Source: Amycolatopsis keratiniphila subsp. keratiniphila
Lineage (GTDB): Bacteria; Actinomycetota; Actinomycetes; Mycobacteriales; Pseudonocardiaceae
Assembly (NCBI RefSeq): GCF_001620365.2
Contig: NZ_LQMT02000010.1
Span: 283,657 to 347,656 of the forward strand
DNA: 64,000 nt
Direction: 5' to 3'
Shown: positions 16,549 to 25,317 of the stretch, piece after piece
Layout of the letters: each line of letters opens with the position of its first letter
How positions within the stretch are numbered: the stretch's first letter is position 1
Translations under genes and position numbers: made by a program
Notes under the pieces: model-generated
Database searches by the model: none
What the model was told of the DNA's origin: nothing
The model's input: only the letters and a program-made list of their open reading frames with translations

Positions 16549-18065
16549 CGCTCGACTCCTTCGATGTCGGCCACCAGGTCGCCGTCGGACCAGCCCGCCG
16601 GGTGTTCGGCGACCACGGCGCCGGCGCGCAGCACCAGCACCCGGTCGCTCAGGCGGAGATCGTCCAGCTCGTCGCTGACGATCAGCACCGCCTTGCCCTC
16701 GGCGCGCACCCGGTCGACGACCGCGAGCAGCGCCTCCTTCGATTTGACGTCCACGCCCGCGGTCGGGTTGATCAGCACCACCAGGCGCGGATCACCGGCC
16801 AGCGCGCGGGCCAGGACGACCTTCTGCTGGTTGCCGCCGGAAAGGTCGGACACCGGCTGGTCCGCGTCGGCCGCGACGATGTCGTAGTCCCGCAACGCCC
16901 GCACGGCCCGGCCGTACCGCGCGCCCGGTGCCGCGAGACCGCCCTTGCCCATACGATCCAAAATGGACAGTGTGGCGTTGTCGGCGATGGAGTGCTCCAG
17001 CACCAGTCCTTCGTGATGGCGATCCCTCGGCACACAGCCGATCCCGGCGCGGATCGCGGCCGGGATGTCGCCCGGCTTCAGCGGCTTCCCGTCCACCCGG
17101 ACCGTGCCGGAGGTCGGCGAACGCAATCCGTACACGGTTTCGGCGACCTGATGCTTGCCGCTGGCGTTGCTGCCGGCGAGCCCGATCACCTCGCCGCGGT
17201 GGATTCGGAACGTGACGTCCTCGAACCCGTCACCGGAGAGCCCGTCGACGGCCAGGACCTCGGCGGCGTCCGCGTCCAGCGCCTCGCGGGTGGAGGCGTC
17301 GCGGACCGAAAGCCCGCCCTGTTCGCCGGTCATCGCGTCGATCAGCTCGGCACGGCCGACCTCCGAAACGGGCGCGGTCAGGATGTGCTTGGCGTCGCGC
17401 AGCACGGTGACCGCCTGGCAGACCTCGTACACCTCGTGGAGGTGATGCGAGATGAACAGGAACGTCACCCCGTTCGCCTGCATCTGCCGCATCCGCGCGA
17501 AGAGCCGGTCGATCGCCTGGCTGTCCAGCTGTGCCGTCGGCTCGTCGAGCACGATGAACCGGGCGCCGTAGGAGAGCGCCCTGGCGATCTCGACGAATTG
17601 CCGGTCCTCGACCGAAAGCTCGCCGGCAGGGGTGTCGACGTCGACCCTCACGTCCCAGGAGTCGAGCAGGTCCCGTGCCTGACGGCGCAGCCGCTGCCAG
17701 CCGATCGCGAAACCCTTGCCGGACTGACGGTTCAGGAACAGGTTCTCCGCGACGGTCAGCTGCGGGACGACCATCGCGTGCTGGTAGACGCAGGCGACCG
17801 CGCGTTTCCAGTCGTCCTGTTTGGACAACGGCGGCGCGGGGACACCGCCGAACTCGACGTGTCCGGTGTCCGTTTTGGACAGTCCGGTGAGGATGGAGAC
17901 GAGCGTCGATTTCCCGGCTCCGTTGCGGCCGACGAGCGCGTGCGACTCGCCGGGGTGCACGGTGAGGCTGACGTCGGACAGCGCCACGGTCGGCCCGTAG
18001 CGTTTGCCGACACCCTGTGCGCTGACCACCGGCACGGCGGCGGACCCGGCGGGCAGCGCGCTCAC
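16545..18065 (-). CDS. Sugar ABC transporter ATP-binding protein (RbsA type, two domains)
   Basis: Protein of 506 residues with two nucleotide-binding domains. Domain 1 has an intact Walker A (GRNGAGKST) and Walker B (FIVLDEPTAQLD), with a loose signature LSVEDRQ. Domain 2 keeps the signature LSGGNQQKV but has GSNASGKHQ as Walker A and LINPTAGVD (about residues 431-439) where LILDEPTRGVD is usual. The second site therefore lacks the Walker B Asp and catalytic Glu, leaving one competent site. The GTG start overlaps the binding-protein stop. Confidence 0.9.
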   Translation of the reverse strand: MSALPAGSAAVPVVSAQGVGKRYGPTVALSDVSLTVHPGESHALVGRNGAGKSTLVSILTGLSKTDTGHVEFGGVPAPPLSKQDDWKRAVACVYQHAMVVPQLTVAENLFLNRQSGKGFAIGWQRLRRQARDLLDSWDVRVDVDTPAGELSVEDRQFVEIARALSYGARFIVLDEPTAQLDSQAIDRLFARMRQMQANGVTFLFISHHLHEVYEVCQAVTVLRDAKHILTAPVSEVGRAELIDAMTGEQGGLSVRDASTREALDADAAEVLAVDGLSGDGFEDVTFRIHRGEVIGLAGSNASGKHQVAETVYGLRSPTSGTVRVDGKPLKPGDIPAAIRAGIGCVPRDRHHEGLVLEHSIADNATLSILDRMGKGGLAAPGARYGRAVRALRDYDIVAADADQPVSDLSGGNQQKVVLARALAGDPRLVVLINPTAGVDVKSKEALLAVVDRVRAEGKAVLIVSDELDDLRLSDRVLVLRAGAVVAEHPAGWSDGDLVADIEGVER

Positions 18066-19099
18066 AGGTTGTTCCCCCAGAGCGCCTTGTCGTCCACGTT
18101 GTCCTTGGTGACGACGGGCGCGGGGAGCTGGTCTTCGAGGATCCCCGGCCGGACCTCGACGACGGTGCTGCCGTGATCGGTCGGCCCCGCTTTGAAGGTC
18201 TCCCCCGCCATGGCCTTCTTGATCCAGTACATGCCGTACTTGGCGTAGTCGTCGGCGGGCTGCGAGACGGTCGCGTCGAGTTCGCCCGCCCGGATCGCGG
18301 CCAGTTCCTGGGGAATGCCGTCGTTGCTGACCAGCACCACGTGCTTCGGGTCGCCGACCGGGAAGTAGAGGTTCTTGCGTTTGAGCGCCTGCTGCGTCGG
18401 CGCCAGGTACACGCCGCCCGCCTGCATGTACACGGCCTTGATGTCCGGGTTCGCGGTCAGCAGGCTGTCCAGGCCGGACGAGGCCTTGTCCGCCTTCCAT
18501 TCGGCGGCGACCTCCAGCACCTGGACGCCCGGGAACTTCGTCTTCATGCACTGCCGGAACGCCTCGGACCGGTCGCGGCCGTTGACCGAGGCGAGGTCGC
18601 CCATGACCTGCACGACCTTGCCCGAGGTGACTTTCGCGCCGATCGCCTCGCAGGCCTTGGTGCCGTACGCCTTGTTGTCCGCTCGCACCACCATCGCGAC
18701 CTTGCCGCCCTCCGGGGCGACGTCGACCGCCACCACCGGGACGCCCTTGTTCTCCGCCGCCTTGAGGCCCGCCACGACGGCGGCCGAGTCCAGCGGGGTC
18801 ACGACCAGACCCTTGACGCCCTGGTTGAGCAAGGTGTTGATGTCGGTGATCTGCTTCGCCGGGTCGCTGTCCGCGTTGACCGTCGGCAACGCCTCGACGC
18901 CCTGTTCCTTCGCCTTCAGCGGTACGTAGTTGTTGTAGGCCTGCCAGAACGGCGAGGTCAGCAACGGGATCGTCGCGCCGACCTTGCCGCCCCCACCCGC
19001 GCCGGGCCGCGGCGCGTTGTCTTTGGTGGACCCGCAAGCCGACAGGACCAGCCCGAGCGCCGTGGCCGCGGCGGCCACCTTCATCACCCTCGTACGCAC
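18062..19099 (-). CDS. Sugar ABC transporter substrate-binding lipoprotein
   Basis: Periplasmic-binding-protein-like lipoprotein of 345 residues (Peripla_BP_4). The signal peptide ends in the lipobox LSAC, with Cys22 lipidated. The mature part has TIPLLTSPFWQAYNNYV, LVVTPLDSAAVVAGLKAA and VVQVMGDLASVNGRDR, usual for ribose/fucose-type binding proteins. The GTG at 19099 has AGGAGG five bases upstream; an in-frame ATG 15 bases later is the alternative. It lies 25 bases after the SDR gene, so it belongs to the catabolic operon. Confidence 0.9.
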   Translation of the reverse strand: MRTRVMKVAAAATALGLVLSACGSTKDNAPRPGAGGGGKVGATIPLLTSPFWQAYNNYVPLKAKEQGVEALPTVNADSDPAKQITDINTLLNQGVKGLVVTPLDSAAVVAGLKAAENKGVPVVAVDVAPEGGKVAMVVRADNKAYGTKACEAIGAKVTSGKVVQVMGDLASVNGRDRSEAFRQCMKTKFPGVQVLEVAAEWKADKASSGLDSLLTANPDIKAVYMQAGGVYLAPTQQALKRKNLYFPVGDPKHVVLVSNDGIPQELAAIRAGELDATVSQPADDYAKYGMYWIKKAMAGETFKAGPTDHGSTVVEVRPGILEDQLPAPVVTKDNVDDKALWGNNL

Positions 19100-19124
19100 C
19101 GCATCCTCCTTGATGGCAGCGAAA

Positions 19125-19886
19125 CTACTGGTGGTGGACCGGGCCGCGCGGACGCAGCCCGTACATCCCTCCGTCGACGGCGAGCGCCGTGCCGGTGGTC
19201 GAAGCCGACAGCGGGCTGGCGAGGTACACCACCGCGTTCGCGACCTCGTCCGCGGTGACCAGCCTGCCCATCGGCTGACGGGCCGCCAGCGCGGCGCGTT
19301 CGGCCTCCGGATCGCCCGCGGCGTCGAGCAGCCTGCCGACCCACGGGGTGTCCGCGGTGCCCGGGCAGACGCAGTTGACGCGGATCCGGTCGGCGAGGTG
19401 GTCGGTCGCCATCGCCAGGGTCAGCGAGAGCACCGCGCCCTTGCTGGCCGAGTACAGCGCGCGGTTGGGCAGGCCCGCCCACGCGGCGATCGAACAGGTG
19501 TTGACGATCGCGGCCGACGGCGAGTTCTTCAGATGCGGCAACGCCGACCGCGCGAGCCGCACCATGCCGACGACGTTGATGTCGAGGACGCGGTGCCATT
19601 CGTCGTCGCCGTTGGCGGTGACGTCGCCCTGCGCGCCGATACCCGCGTTGTTGACCAGGACGTCGAGCCTGCCGAACCGCTCGGCGACCGCGTCGATCGC
19701 CGAACGGACCTCCTTGTCGGAGCCGACGTCACAGCGGAATCCGGTGAGCCCTTCGGGAAGGTCGCCGGGATTCAGGTCGAGCACCGCGACCTTCGCCCCG
19801 CGCGCGGCGAGCAGGTCGGCGGTGGCCCTGCCGATTCCCGAGGCACCGCCGGTGACGGCGGCGACGAGGCCTTCGAACTCACTCAC
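19125..19886 (-). CDS. SDR dehydrogenase, probable 2-keto-3-deoxy-L-fuconate dehydrogenase
   Basis: Classical short-chain dehydrogenase of 253 residues: GGASGIGR near residue 14, NNAGIG, catalytic Ser in NTCSIAAW, and YSASK. Placed between the fuconate dehydratase and the transporter genes, and matching the C-4 keto-acid dehydrogenases of known L-fucose loci, it should oxidise 2-keto-3-deoxy-L-fuconate to the 2,4-diketo acid. The GTG at 19886 overlaps the dehydratase stop in GTGA. The substrate is inferred from context, since SDR sequence alone does not fix it. Confidence 0.82.
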   Translation of the reverse strand: MSEFEGLVAAVTGGASGIGRATADLLAARGAKVAVLDLNPGDLPEGLTGFRCDVGSDKEVRSAIDAVAERFGRLDVLVNNAGIGAQGDVTANGDDEWHRVLDINVVGMVRLARSALPHLKNSPSAAIVNTCSIAAWAGLPNRALYSASKGAVLSLTLAMATDHLADRIRVNCVCPGTADTPWVGRLLDAAGDPEAERAALAARQPMGRLVTADEVANAVVYLASPLSASTTGTALAVDGGMYGLRPRGPVHHQ

Positions 19887-21184
19887 TGGTTTGTCTCCGT
19901 CCACTCTGGACCGTCGGGGAAGGTGAACCGGCGCAAGGTCGCGTCGTGCATCCGGGCCGAGAAACCCGGCGCGGACGGGGCGACGTAGCGGCCGTCGACG
20001 ACGGCGGCCGGATCGGTGAAATGCTCGTGGAGGTGGTCGACCCATTCGATGGACCGGTCGGCGTCGGAGCCGGACACCGCCACGAAATCGAACATCGACA
20101 GGTGCCGGACGAGTTCGCACAGCCCGACCCCGCCGGCGTGCGGGCAGACCGGGACCCCGAATTTGGCCGCCAGCAACAGGATCGCCAGGTTCTCGTTGAA
20201 CCCGCCGACCCTGGCGGCGTCGAGTTGCAGCACCGAGATCGCGCCGGCCTGCAGCAACTGCTTGAACACCACGCGGTTCTGGACGTGCTCGCCGGTGGCC
20301 ACCCGGATCGGGGCGAGCGCCTTGGCGATCGCGGCGTGCCCGAGCACGTCGTCCGGTGAGGTGGGTTCCTCGATCCAATACGGGTCGTACGGCGCCAGTG
20401 CGGTCATCCAGGTGATCGCGGTGGAGACGTCCCAGCGCTGGTTCGCGTCGACGGCGACCCGGATGTCCGGGCCGACGGTCTCGCGGGCGAGCTTCATCCG
20501 CCGGACGTCGTCCTCGAGATTCCCGCCGACCTTCAGTTTGATCATCTCGAAGCCGTCCGCCACCGCCTGTTCGGCGAGCCGGACCAGTTTCGCGTCCGAG
20601 TAGCCGAGCCAGCCCGGGGACGTGCTGTACGCGCGATAGCCGTCGCGCTCGATCTTGGCGATCCGTTCGGCGCGGCCGGGCTCGGCGGCGCGGAGGATGT
20701 CGAGCGCCTCCTGCTCGGTCAGCGCGTCGGAGAGATACCGGAAGTCGACGAGGGAGACCAGTTCCTCCGGCGACATCCCGGCGGCGAACCGCCAGACGGG
20801 GAGCCCGGCGATCCGCGCGGCGAGATCCCAGGCGGCGTTGACCACCGCGCCGATCGCCATGTGCGCGACACCCTTTTCCGGGCCGAGCCAGCGCAGTTGC
20901 GAGTCGCCGACCAGTGCCCGCGACAGGTCACCGAGCCCGGCCGCGTCGGTGGGCACGTCCCTGCCGACGACGTGCGGTTCCAGCGCGCGGATCGCCGCGG
21001 CCTGGACGTCGTTGCCGCGTCCGATGGTGAACGCGAGCCCGTAGCCGTCCGGGCCGCCGTCGGTGTGCAGCACGACGTACGCGGCCGAGTAGTCCGGGTC
21101 CGGGTTCATGGCGTCCGAACCGTCCAGCTCCCGCGAAGTCGGGAAGCGGACGTCGAGCACCTCCATGCCCACGATCTTCGCCAT
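19883..21184 (-). CDS. L-fuconate dehydratase (enolase superfamily)
   Basis: Enolase-superfamily dehydratase of 433 residues. The KxK base motif is in [10 protein letters not shown], the metal ligands are in [20 protein letters not shown] and ATGEHVQNR, and the general-acid His is in [11 protein letters not shown]. The N-terminus ([20 protein letters not shown]) matches bacterial L-fuconate dehydratases and human ENOSF1. It removes water from L-fuconate to give 2-keto-3-deoxy-L-fuconate. The ATG at 21184 shares a TGATG with the upstream stop; a GTG one codon earlier is equally possible. Confidence 0.92.
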   Translation of the reverse strand: MAKIVGMEVLDVRFPTSRELDGSDAMNPDPDYSAAYVVLHTDGGPDGYGLAFTIGRGNDVQAAAIRALEPHVVGRDVPTDAAGLGDLSRALVGDSQLRWLGPEKGVAHMAIGAVVNAAWDLAARIAGLPVWRFAAGMSPEELVSLVDFRYLSDALTEQEALDILRAAEPGRAERIAKIERDGYRAYSTSPGWLGYSDAKLVRLAEQAVADGFEMIKLKVGGNLEDDVRRMKLARETVGPDIRVAVDANQRWDVSTAITWMTALAPYDPYWIEEPTSPDDVLGHAAIAKALAPIRVATGEHVQNRVVFKQLLQAGAISVLQLDAARVGGFNENLAILLLAAKFGVPVCPHAGGVGLCELVRHLSMFDFVAVSGSDADRSIEWVDHLHEHFTDPAAVVDGRYVAPSAPGFSARMHDATLRRFTFPDGPEWTETNQ

Positions 21185-22044
21185 CACGCCTGCCTGACGT
21201 TCTGACGCTGGCGGCCGAGGCCGTCGATTTCGAGCTCGATGACGTCACCCTCGGTCAGGTACGGCTTGGGCTCGGGCCGGCCGAGCGCGACTCCCTGCGG
21301 GGTGCCGGTGTTGATGAGGTCCCCGGGGCGCAGCACCATGTACTGGCTCACGTAGTGCACGATCTCGGCGACCGTGAAGATCATGTCCTTGGTCGAGGAG
21401 TCCTGCTTCTTCTCACCGTTGACCCACAACCGCAGGCCCAGGTCCTGCGGGTCGGCCACCTCGTCGGCGGTGACCAGCCACGGGCCGAGCGGGTTGAAGT
21501 TCTCGCACGATTTGCCCTTGTCCCAGGTGCCGCCGCGTTCGAGCTGGAATTCGCGCTCGGACACGTCGTTCGAGACGGTGTAGCCGGCGACGTACTCCAG
21601 GGCCTCTTCGGTGCTTTCGAGGTAGCGCGCGGTCTTGCCGATGACGACGCCGAGCTCGACCTCCCAGTCGGTCTTGGTCGAGCCGCGCGGCACGAGCACG
21701 TCGTCCTCCGGGCCGACGACGACGTCGGGGGCCTTCATGAACACGACGGGTTCGGTCGGGACCTCGGCGCCGGACTCCTCGGCGTGCTGCCGGTAGTTGA
21801 GCCCGATGCAGACGACCTTGCCCGGCCGCGCGATCGGCGAGCCCACCCTGGCCGAGGTGAATTCGGGCCCGGCTTCGGGCAGCTCGCCGGCGGCCAGCGC
21901 GGCCGCGACCCTGGCGACGCCGTCGCCCGCGAAGAAGCTGCCATCGATGTCGGCGGTCAGCGCCGAGAGGTCGCGCAGCGTGCCGTCCCCGGCACGTACG
22001 AACGGACGCTCACTTCCCGGCTCCCCGAGTCGCAACAGCTGCAC
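21184..22044 (-). CDS. Fumarylacetoacetate hydrolase family protein, probable 2,4-diketo-3-deoxy-L-fuconate hydrolase
   Basis: Hydrolase of 286 residues. Metal ligands and core motifs are visible in [40 protein letters not shown], and [11 protein letters not shown] near the C-terminus. In L-fucose loci this family splits the diketo acid into pyruvate and L-lactate, completing the route without phosphorylation. It is the first gene of the six-gene operon running to 15532. The GTG at 22044 has AAGGGAA upstream. Confidence 0.87.
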   Translation of the reverse strand: MQLLRLGEPGSERPFVRAGDGTLRDLSALTADIDGSFFAGDGVARVAAALAAGELPEAGPEFTSARVGSPIARPGKVVCIGLNYRQHAEESGAEVPTEPVVFMKAPDVVVGPEDDVLVPRGSTKTDWEVELGVVIGKTARYLESTEEALEYVAGYTVSNDVSEREFQLERGGTWDKGKSCENFNPLGPWLVTADEVADPQDLGLRLWVNGEKKQDSSTKDMIFTVAEIVHYVSQYMVLRPGDLINTGTPQGVALGRPEPKPYLTEGDVIELEIDGLGRQRQNVRQA

Positions 22045-22101
22045 GGATTTTCCCTTCCAGCCGAACCGTCAACAATCAACGGCTCCCACAGCAACGAACA
22101 G

Positions 22102-22112
22102 ACATCCGATGT
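22102..22112. promoter_or_regulatory. GntR operator candidate, fucose operon 2
   Basis: ACATCCGATGT, symmetric around its central C, lies 58 bases before the hydrolase start and matches the word at 14679-14689 in ten of eleven positions. The rest of the gap 22045-22274 shows no gene. Confidence 0.55.
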
Positions 22113-22274
22113 ATACCCGACGACCTCCGACGAGATCTAGGGGCCACTCGGATTTGTCTCGAATATTGATCGGATCAGTCTTGCGAAGTCGGGGTGGCGA
22201 GACTCACAGGGGGAATAGTTACCTACTCTAAGCAAGTTGTTCCTCGCGGAACCTTGGCTGGGGAAAGGAAGAGC

Positions 22275-23534
22275 ATGACCATCGCGCCCGAGCGAGTGGA
22301 AGAAACCGTCGCGCGCCCTATCCCGACCGGACGCGCCCGGTTCGTCCTGATCCTCGGCGGCCTGTCCGCCTTCGGGCCCCTGTCCATCGACATGTACCTG
22401 CCCGCGCTGCCGCAGATGGCGGGCGAACTGCGCGCGGCGGACGCGACCGTGCAGCTCACGCTCAGCGCGTTCATCATCGGGCTCGCCATCGGCCAGCTGA
22501 TCCTCGGACCGCTGTCCGACGCGATCGGCCGCCGCAAACCGCTCGTGGCCGGGCTCGCGCTCTACATGGTCGGCTCGATCCTGTGCGCCGTCGCCCCGAC
22601 CGCCGAGCTGCTCATCGCCGCGCGCGGCGTGCAGGCCTTCGGCGCCGCGGCGGGCATCGTGATCGCCAGGGCGACCGTGCGCGACCTCTACTCCGGTACC
22701 GCGATGACGAAGTTCTTCTCGCTGCTCATGCTGGTCAACGGGCTCGCCCCGATCCTGGCGCCGATCATCGGCGGCCAGATCCTGAACTGGACGTCGTGGC
22801 GCGGCGTGTTCGTCTGCCTGACCGTGTTCGGCGGACTCCTGCTCGCCGTCGTCTTCTTCCTGCTGCCGGAGCCCCTGCCCGAGGAGCGCCGCACGCCCGC
22901 GCGATTCGGCTCGGTGCTGCGGAAGTACGCGAGCCTGCTCCGCGATCGTGGCTTCCTCGGCTACGCGCTGGCCTCGGGGCTCATGTTCGGCAGCCTGTTC
23001 GCCTACATCTCCGGCTCGTCCTTCGCGCTGCAGGGCGTCTACGGGCTCAGCCCGCAGGCGTACAGCCTGGTGTTCGGGCTCAACGGCATCGGCATCGTGG
23101 CCGTCGGGCAGCTGAACGGGCGCATCGTAGGACGTTTCCCGGAACGGACGCTGCTGACCGTCGGCCTGGTCATCGCGGCGGTGGCCGGTTTCGGCGTGCT
23201 GGCCGCGACGGTGCTGGACCTCGGGCTGATCGGGCTGCTGATCCCGCTGTTCATCCTGGTGTCGAGTATCGGCATGGTGGCGCCGAATGCGAGTTCGCTG
23301 GCGCTCGCCGAACAGGCGCGGTCCGCCGGTTCGGCGTCGGCGCTGCTGGGTGTGCTGCAGTTCGTCGTCGGCGGGCTGGCGACGCCGCTGGTCGGGCTGG
23401 GCGGTCCGGGCACCGCGGTCCCGATGGGGATCGTGATGGCGGGCTTCGGTGTGCTCGCGCTGCTGGCCTTCGGGACCATGACGCGGCCTTCGCGGGCTTC
23501 GGTGCCTCTCGCGGCCGTCGCCCAGGAGGCCTGA
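22275..23534 (+). CDS. MFS drug-resistance transporter (Bcr/CflA family)
   Basis: Major facilitator protein of 419 residues with 12 predicted helices. The family opening GPLSIDMYLPALPQMAGEL, the loop-2 motif GPLSDAIGRRKPL and the antiporter-like RGVQAFGAAAGIVIARATVRDL are all present. It probably exports drugs or metabolites by proton antiport; the substrate is unknown. The ATG at 22275 follows GGAAAGGAAG and is preferred to an in-frame upstream start that lacks a family-like N-terminus. Monocistronic, ending at a strong palindrome. Confidence 0.9.
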   Translation: MTIAPERVEETVARPIPTGRARFVLILGGLSAFGPLSIDMYLPALPQMAGELRAADATVQLTLSAFIIGLAIGQLILGPLSDAIGRRKPLVAGLALYMVGSILCAVAPTAELLIAARGVQAFGAAAGIVIARATVRDLYSGTAMTKFFSLLMLVNGLAPILAPIIGGQILNWTSWRGVFVCLTVFGGLLLAVVFFLLPEPLPEERRTPARFGSVLRKYASLLRDRGFLGYALASGLMFGSLFAYISGSSFALQGVYGLSPQAYSLVFGLNGIGIVAVGQLNGRIVGRFPERTLLTVGLVIAAVAGFGVLAATVLDLGLIGLLIPLFILVSSIGMVAPNASSLALAEQARSAGSASALLGVLQFVVGGLATPLVGLGGPGTAVPMGIVMAGFGVLALLAFGTMTRPSRASVPLAAVAQEA

Positions 23535-23541
23535 CCCCCTG

Positions 23542-23610
23542 CCCCGGATGTCATGAAAGGGTCGTTCAAGACGTTTTTCGTCCTGAACGACCCTTTCATG
23601 ACATCCGGGG
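23542..23610. terminator. Bidirectional terminator palindrome, 27-bp perfect arms
   Basis: The arm at 23542-23568 (CCCCGGATG...GTCGTTCA) is repeated exactly inverted at 23584-23610. A further GAC/GTC pairing and a TTTTTC loop lie between. It separates the convergent transporter and reductase genes. The AAAGGGTCGTTCA word recalls the palindrome at 15471. Confidence 0.8.
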
Positions 23611-23620
23611 CACCACACCG

Positions 23621-24844
23621 TCAGACGAGCGAAGTGAGGTCAGCGGTCCTCAGCTGCTCCGCGGTCACCGCCGAGCGTCCCTCGACCAGGGCCTTCAAGG
23701 CGTCCCCGTCATCCCACTGGTTGACGTTCATCGCGGCGGCCACCTGCCCATCCCGCAGCCAGAACGCGGTAAAGTCCCGCGCCGCGAGATCGCCCCGCAC
23801 CACGAGTTCGTCGGTCTCGGGATCGGCGAGACCGCGGTACTCGCATCCGAGGTCGTACTGGTCCGAGAAGAAATACGGGCTCCGCAGATACGGCTCGTTC
23901 TCCCCAAGCAGGTTTCCCGCGACGTGCTCGCCCTGCCACTTCGCGTTCGACCAGTGCTCGACGCGGACGCGTTTTCCGTAGCGCGGATGGAAATGCGCGG
24001 CGATGTCACCGATCGCGTAGACGTCGGGCGCGGCCGTCCGCAGGCCGGCGTCGGCGCAGACACCGCCGTCGTCGGACAGTTCCAGCCCGGCGGCGTGCGC
24101 GAGGTCGACCCGCGGCGCGGCGCCGACGGCCACCAGCACGACGTCGGAGGGAAGCTCGTCACCACTCCGAAGGCGGACACCGGTCACCCCATCGGCGTCA
24201 CCGGTGAAGCCTGCGACGCCTTCACCCAGCCGCCAGTTCACCCCGTGCTGGGTGTGGAGGTCCTTGAAGACGCCGGACACCTGCTCGCCCAGTACGGCGA
24301 GCAACGGCGAGCCGACCTGGTCGACCACGGTCACCTCGGCGCCGTGTTCCCTGGCGGCCGCCGCGGCCTCGGTCCCGATCCAGCCCGCGCCGACGATCAC
24401 CACCCGCCGCGCGTCCTCGAACGCCGAGCGCAGCGCCAGCGCGTCGTCGAGGGTGCGCAGGGTCCGCAGTCCCGGCAGATCCCCGCCGGGCACCGGCAAC
24501 GACCGCGGCCGGGAGCCGGTCGCGAGCACGAGCCGGTCGAAGCGGTGTTCGCCGCCCGCGTCGTCGTGCACGAGCCGCGCGCCGAGCTCGATCTTGGTCG
24601 CGGTCACGCCGTTCCGGAACGCGATGTCCTTTTCGCCGTAGAAACCCTCGTCGTGCACCCAGTCGGGTTCATCGGCCTTGCCCAGCAGAAGTCCCTTGGA
24701 CAAGGGCGGTAATTCGTACGGGCGATGCGTGTCGGTGCCGAGGAGCACGATCCCACCCTCGTAGCCGCGTTCTCGCAGCGCTCCGGCGGCCGTCGCCCCG
24801 GCGAGACCGGCGCCGACGATGACGATCTTCCTGGGTTCGGACAT
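23621..24844 (-). CDS. FAD-dependent ferredoxin/rubredoxin reductase-type oxidoreductase
   Basis: Protein of 407 residues in the pyridine nucleotide-disulphide oxidoreductase family. It has an N-terminal FAD site (VIVGAGLAGATAAGALRERG), the PYELPPLSKGLL segment typical of oxygenase-coupled reductases, an NAD site (VVIVGAGWIGTEAAAAAREHG) and the second FAD motif (DVYAIGDIAAHF). Such proteins pass electrons from NAD(P)H to ferredoxins serving P450s or ring-hydroxylating oxygenases. No ferredoxin or oxygenase gene is adjacent, so the partner is unknown. Confidence 0.88.
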   Translation of the reverse strand: MSEPRKIVIVGAGLAGATAAGALRERGYEGGIVLLGTDTHRPYELPPLSKGLLLGKADEPDWVHDEGFYGEKDIAFRNGVTATKIELGARLVHDDAGGEHRFDRLVLATGSRPRSLPVPGGDLPGLRTLRTLDDALALRSAFEDARRVVIVGAGWIGTEAAAAAREHGAEVTVVDQVGSPLLAVLGEQVSGVFKDLHTQHGVNWRLGEGVAGFTGDADGVTGVRLRSGDELPSDVVLVAVGAAPRVDLAHAAGLELSDDGGVCADAGLRTAAPDVYAIGDIAAHFHPRYGKRVRVEHWSNAKWQGEHVAGNLLGENEPYLRSPYFFSDQYDLGCEYRGLADPETDELVVRGDLAARDFTAFWLRDGQVAAAMNVNQWDDGDALKALVEGRSAVTAEQLRTADLTSLV

Positions 24845-25025
24845 CCATGACCTCCCAAGCAGTCCCTCCCCCGGACGCTACTCCCGTCTCTCCCCGTCCG
24901 GCCTAGCGAAAGCGGAAGTCGATCACGAAACGCGGTATCGGTTAACCCATCAGTAGGAATGTGGGGTAACCGGCGTCACGCCCCCGAAAGCGCCTCGTCC
25001 CAGCCTCGGACGAGAAAGGGAGATC

Positions 25026-25259
25026 ATGGGATACGGGAGGATGAGGACGTTGGCACCCCGGGACGAATGGTCGGTCGGCTGCCGGGATCTCGCGGGCAGG
25101 CGCAGGGACGTGACGGTGTTCGTGAGCAGCGACAAGATCGTGCTCGTGGCGCCGCCCGGAGAGGCCGCCGTACTCGGGCCGCTGGACGTGGGGCGCCTGC
25201 GCGCCGCGCTCCGCGACGCCGTGGTCGCGGTGGCCGAAAATCCGGACCACAGTGAGTGA
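25026..25259 (+). CDS. Small hypothetical protein
   Basis: Protein of 77 residues that I do not recognise. It has a basic first half (DEWSVGCRDLAGRRRDVTVFV), a short beta-rich segment (VSSDKIVLVAPPGEAAVLG) and a helical end (DVGRLRAALRDAVVAVAE). There is no signal peptide or membrane helix. GAAAGGGAG sits just before the ATG at 25026, and base composition by codon position looks coding. It lies 58 bases before the acyl-CoA reductase gene on the same strand, with a palindrome between them. Confidence 0.6.
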   Translation: MGYGRMRTLAPRDEWSVGCRDLAGRRRDVTVFVSSDKIVLVAPPGEAAVLGPLDVGRLRAALRDAVVAVAENPDHSE

Positions 25260-25270
25260 CAACTACCGTT

Positions 25271-25286
25271 CCTACTTCTGAGTAGG
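25271..25286. promoter_or_regulatory. Operator-like inverted repeat before the acyl-CoA reductase gene
   Basis: CCTACT and AGTAGG are separated by four bases, 32 bases before the start at 25318. Placed where a promoter would be, it is a candidate regulator site; the binding protein is unknown. Confidence 0.4.
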
Positions 25287-25317
25287 TAGAGTCGGCCCCG
25301 TTCGGAAGGAGCCGGCC

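Noticed and set aside
22137..23618. A 493-codon minus-strand frame opposite the MFS gene
   Set aside because: Hydrophilic His/Arg/Gln-rich translation typical of antisense to a membrane protein gene.
22583..24712. A 709-codon plus-strand frame across the MFS and reductase genes
   Set aside because: Arg-rich composition in an alternative frame of two well-supported genes, crossing a strong terminator palindrome.
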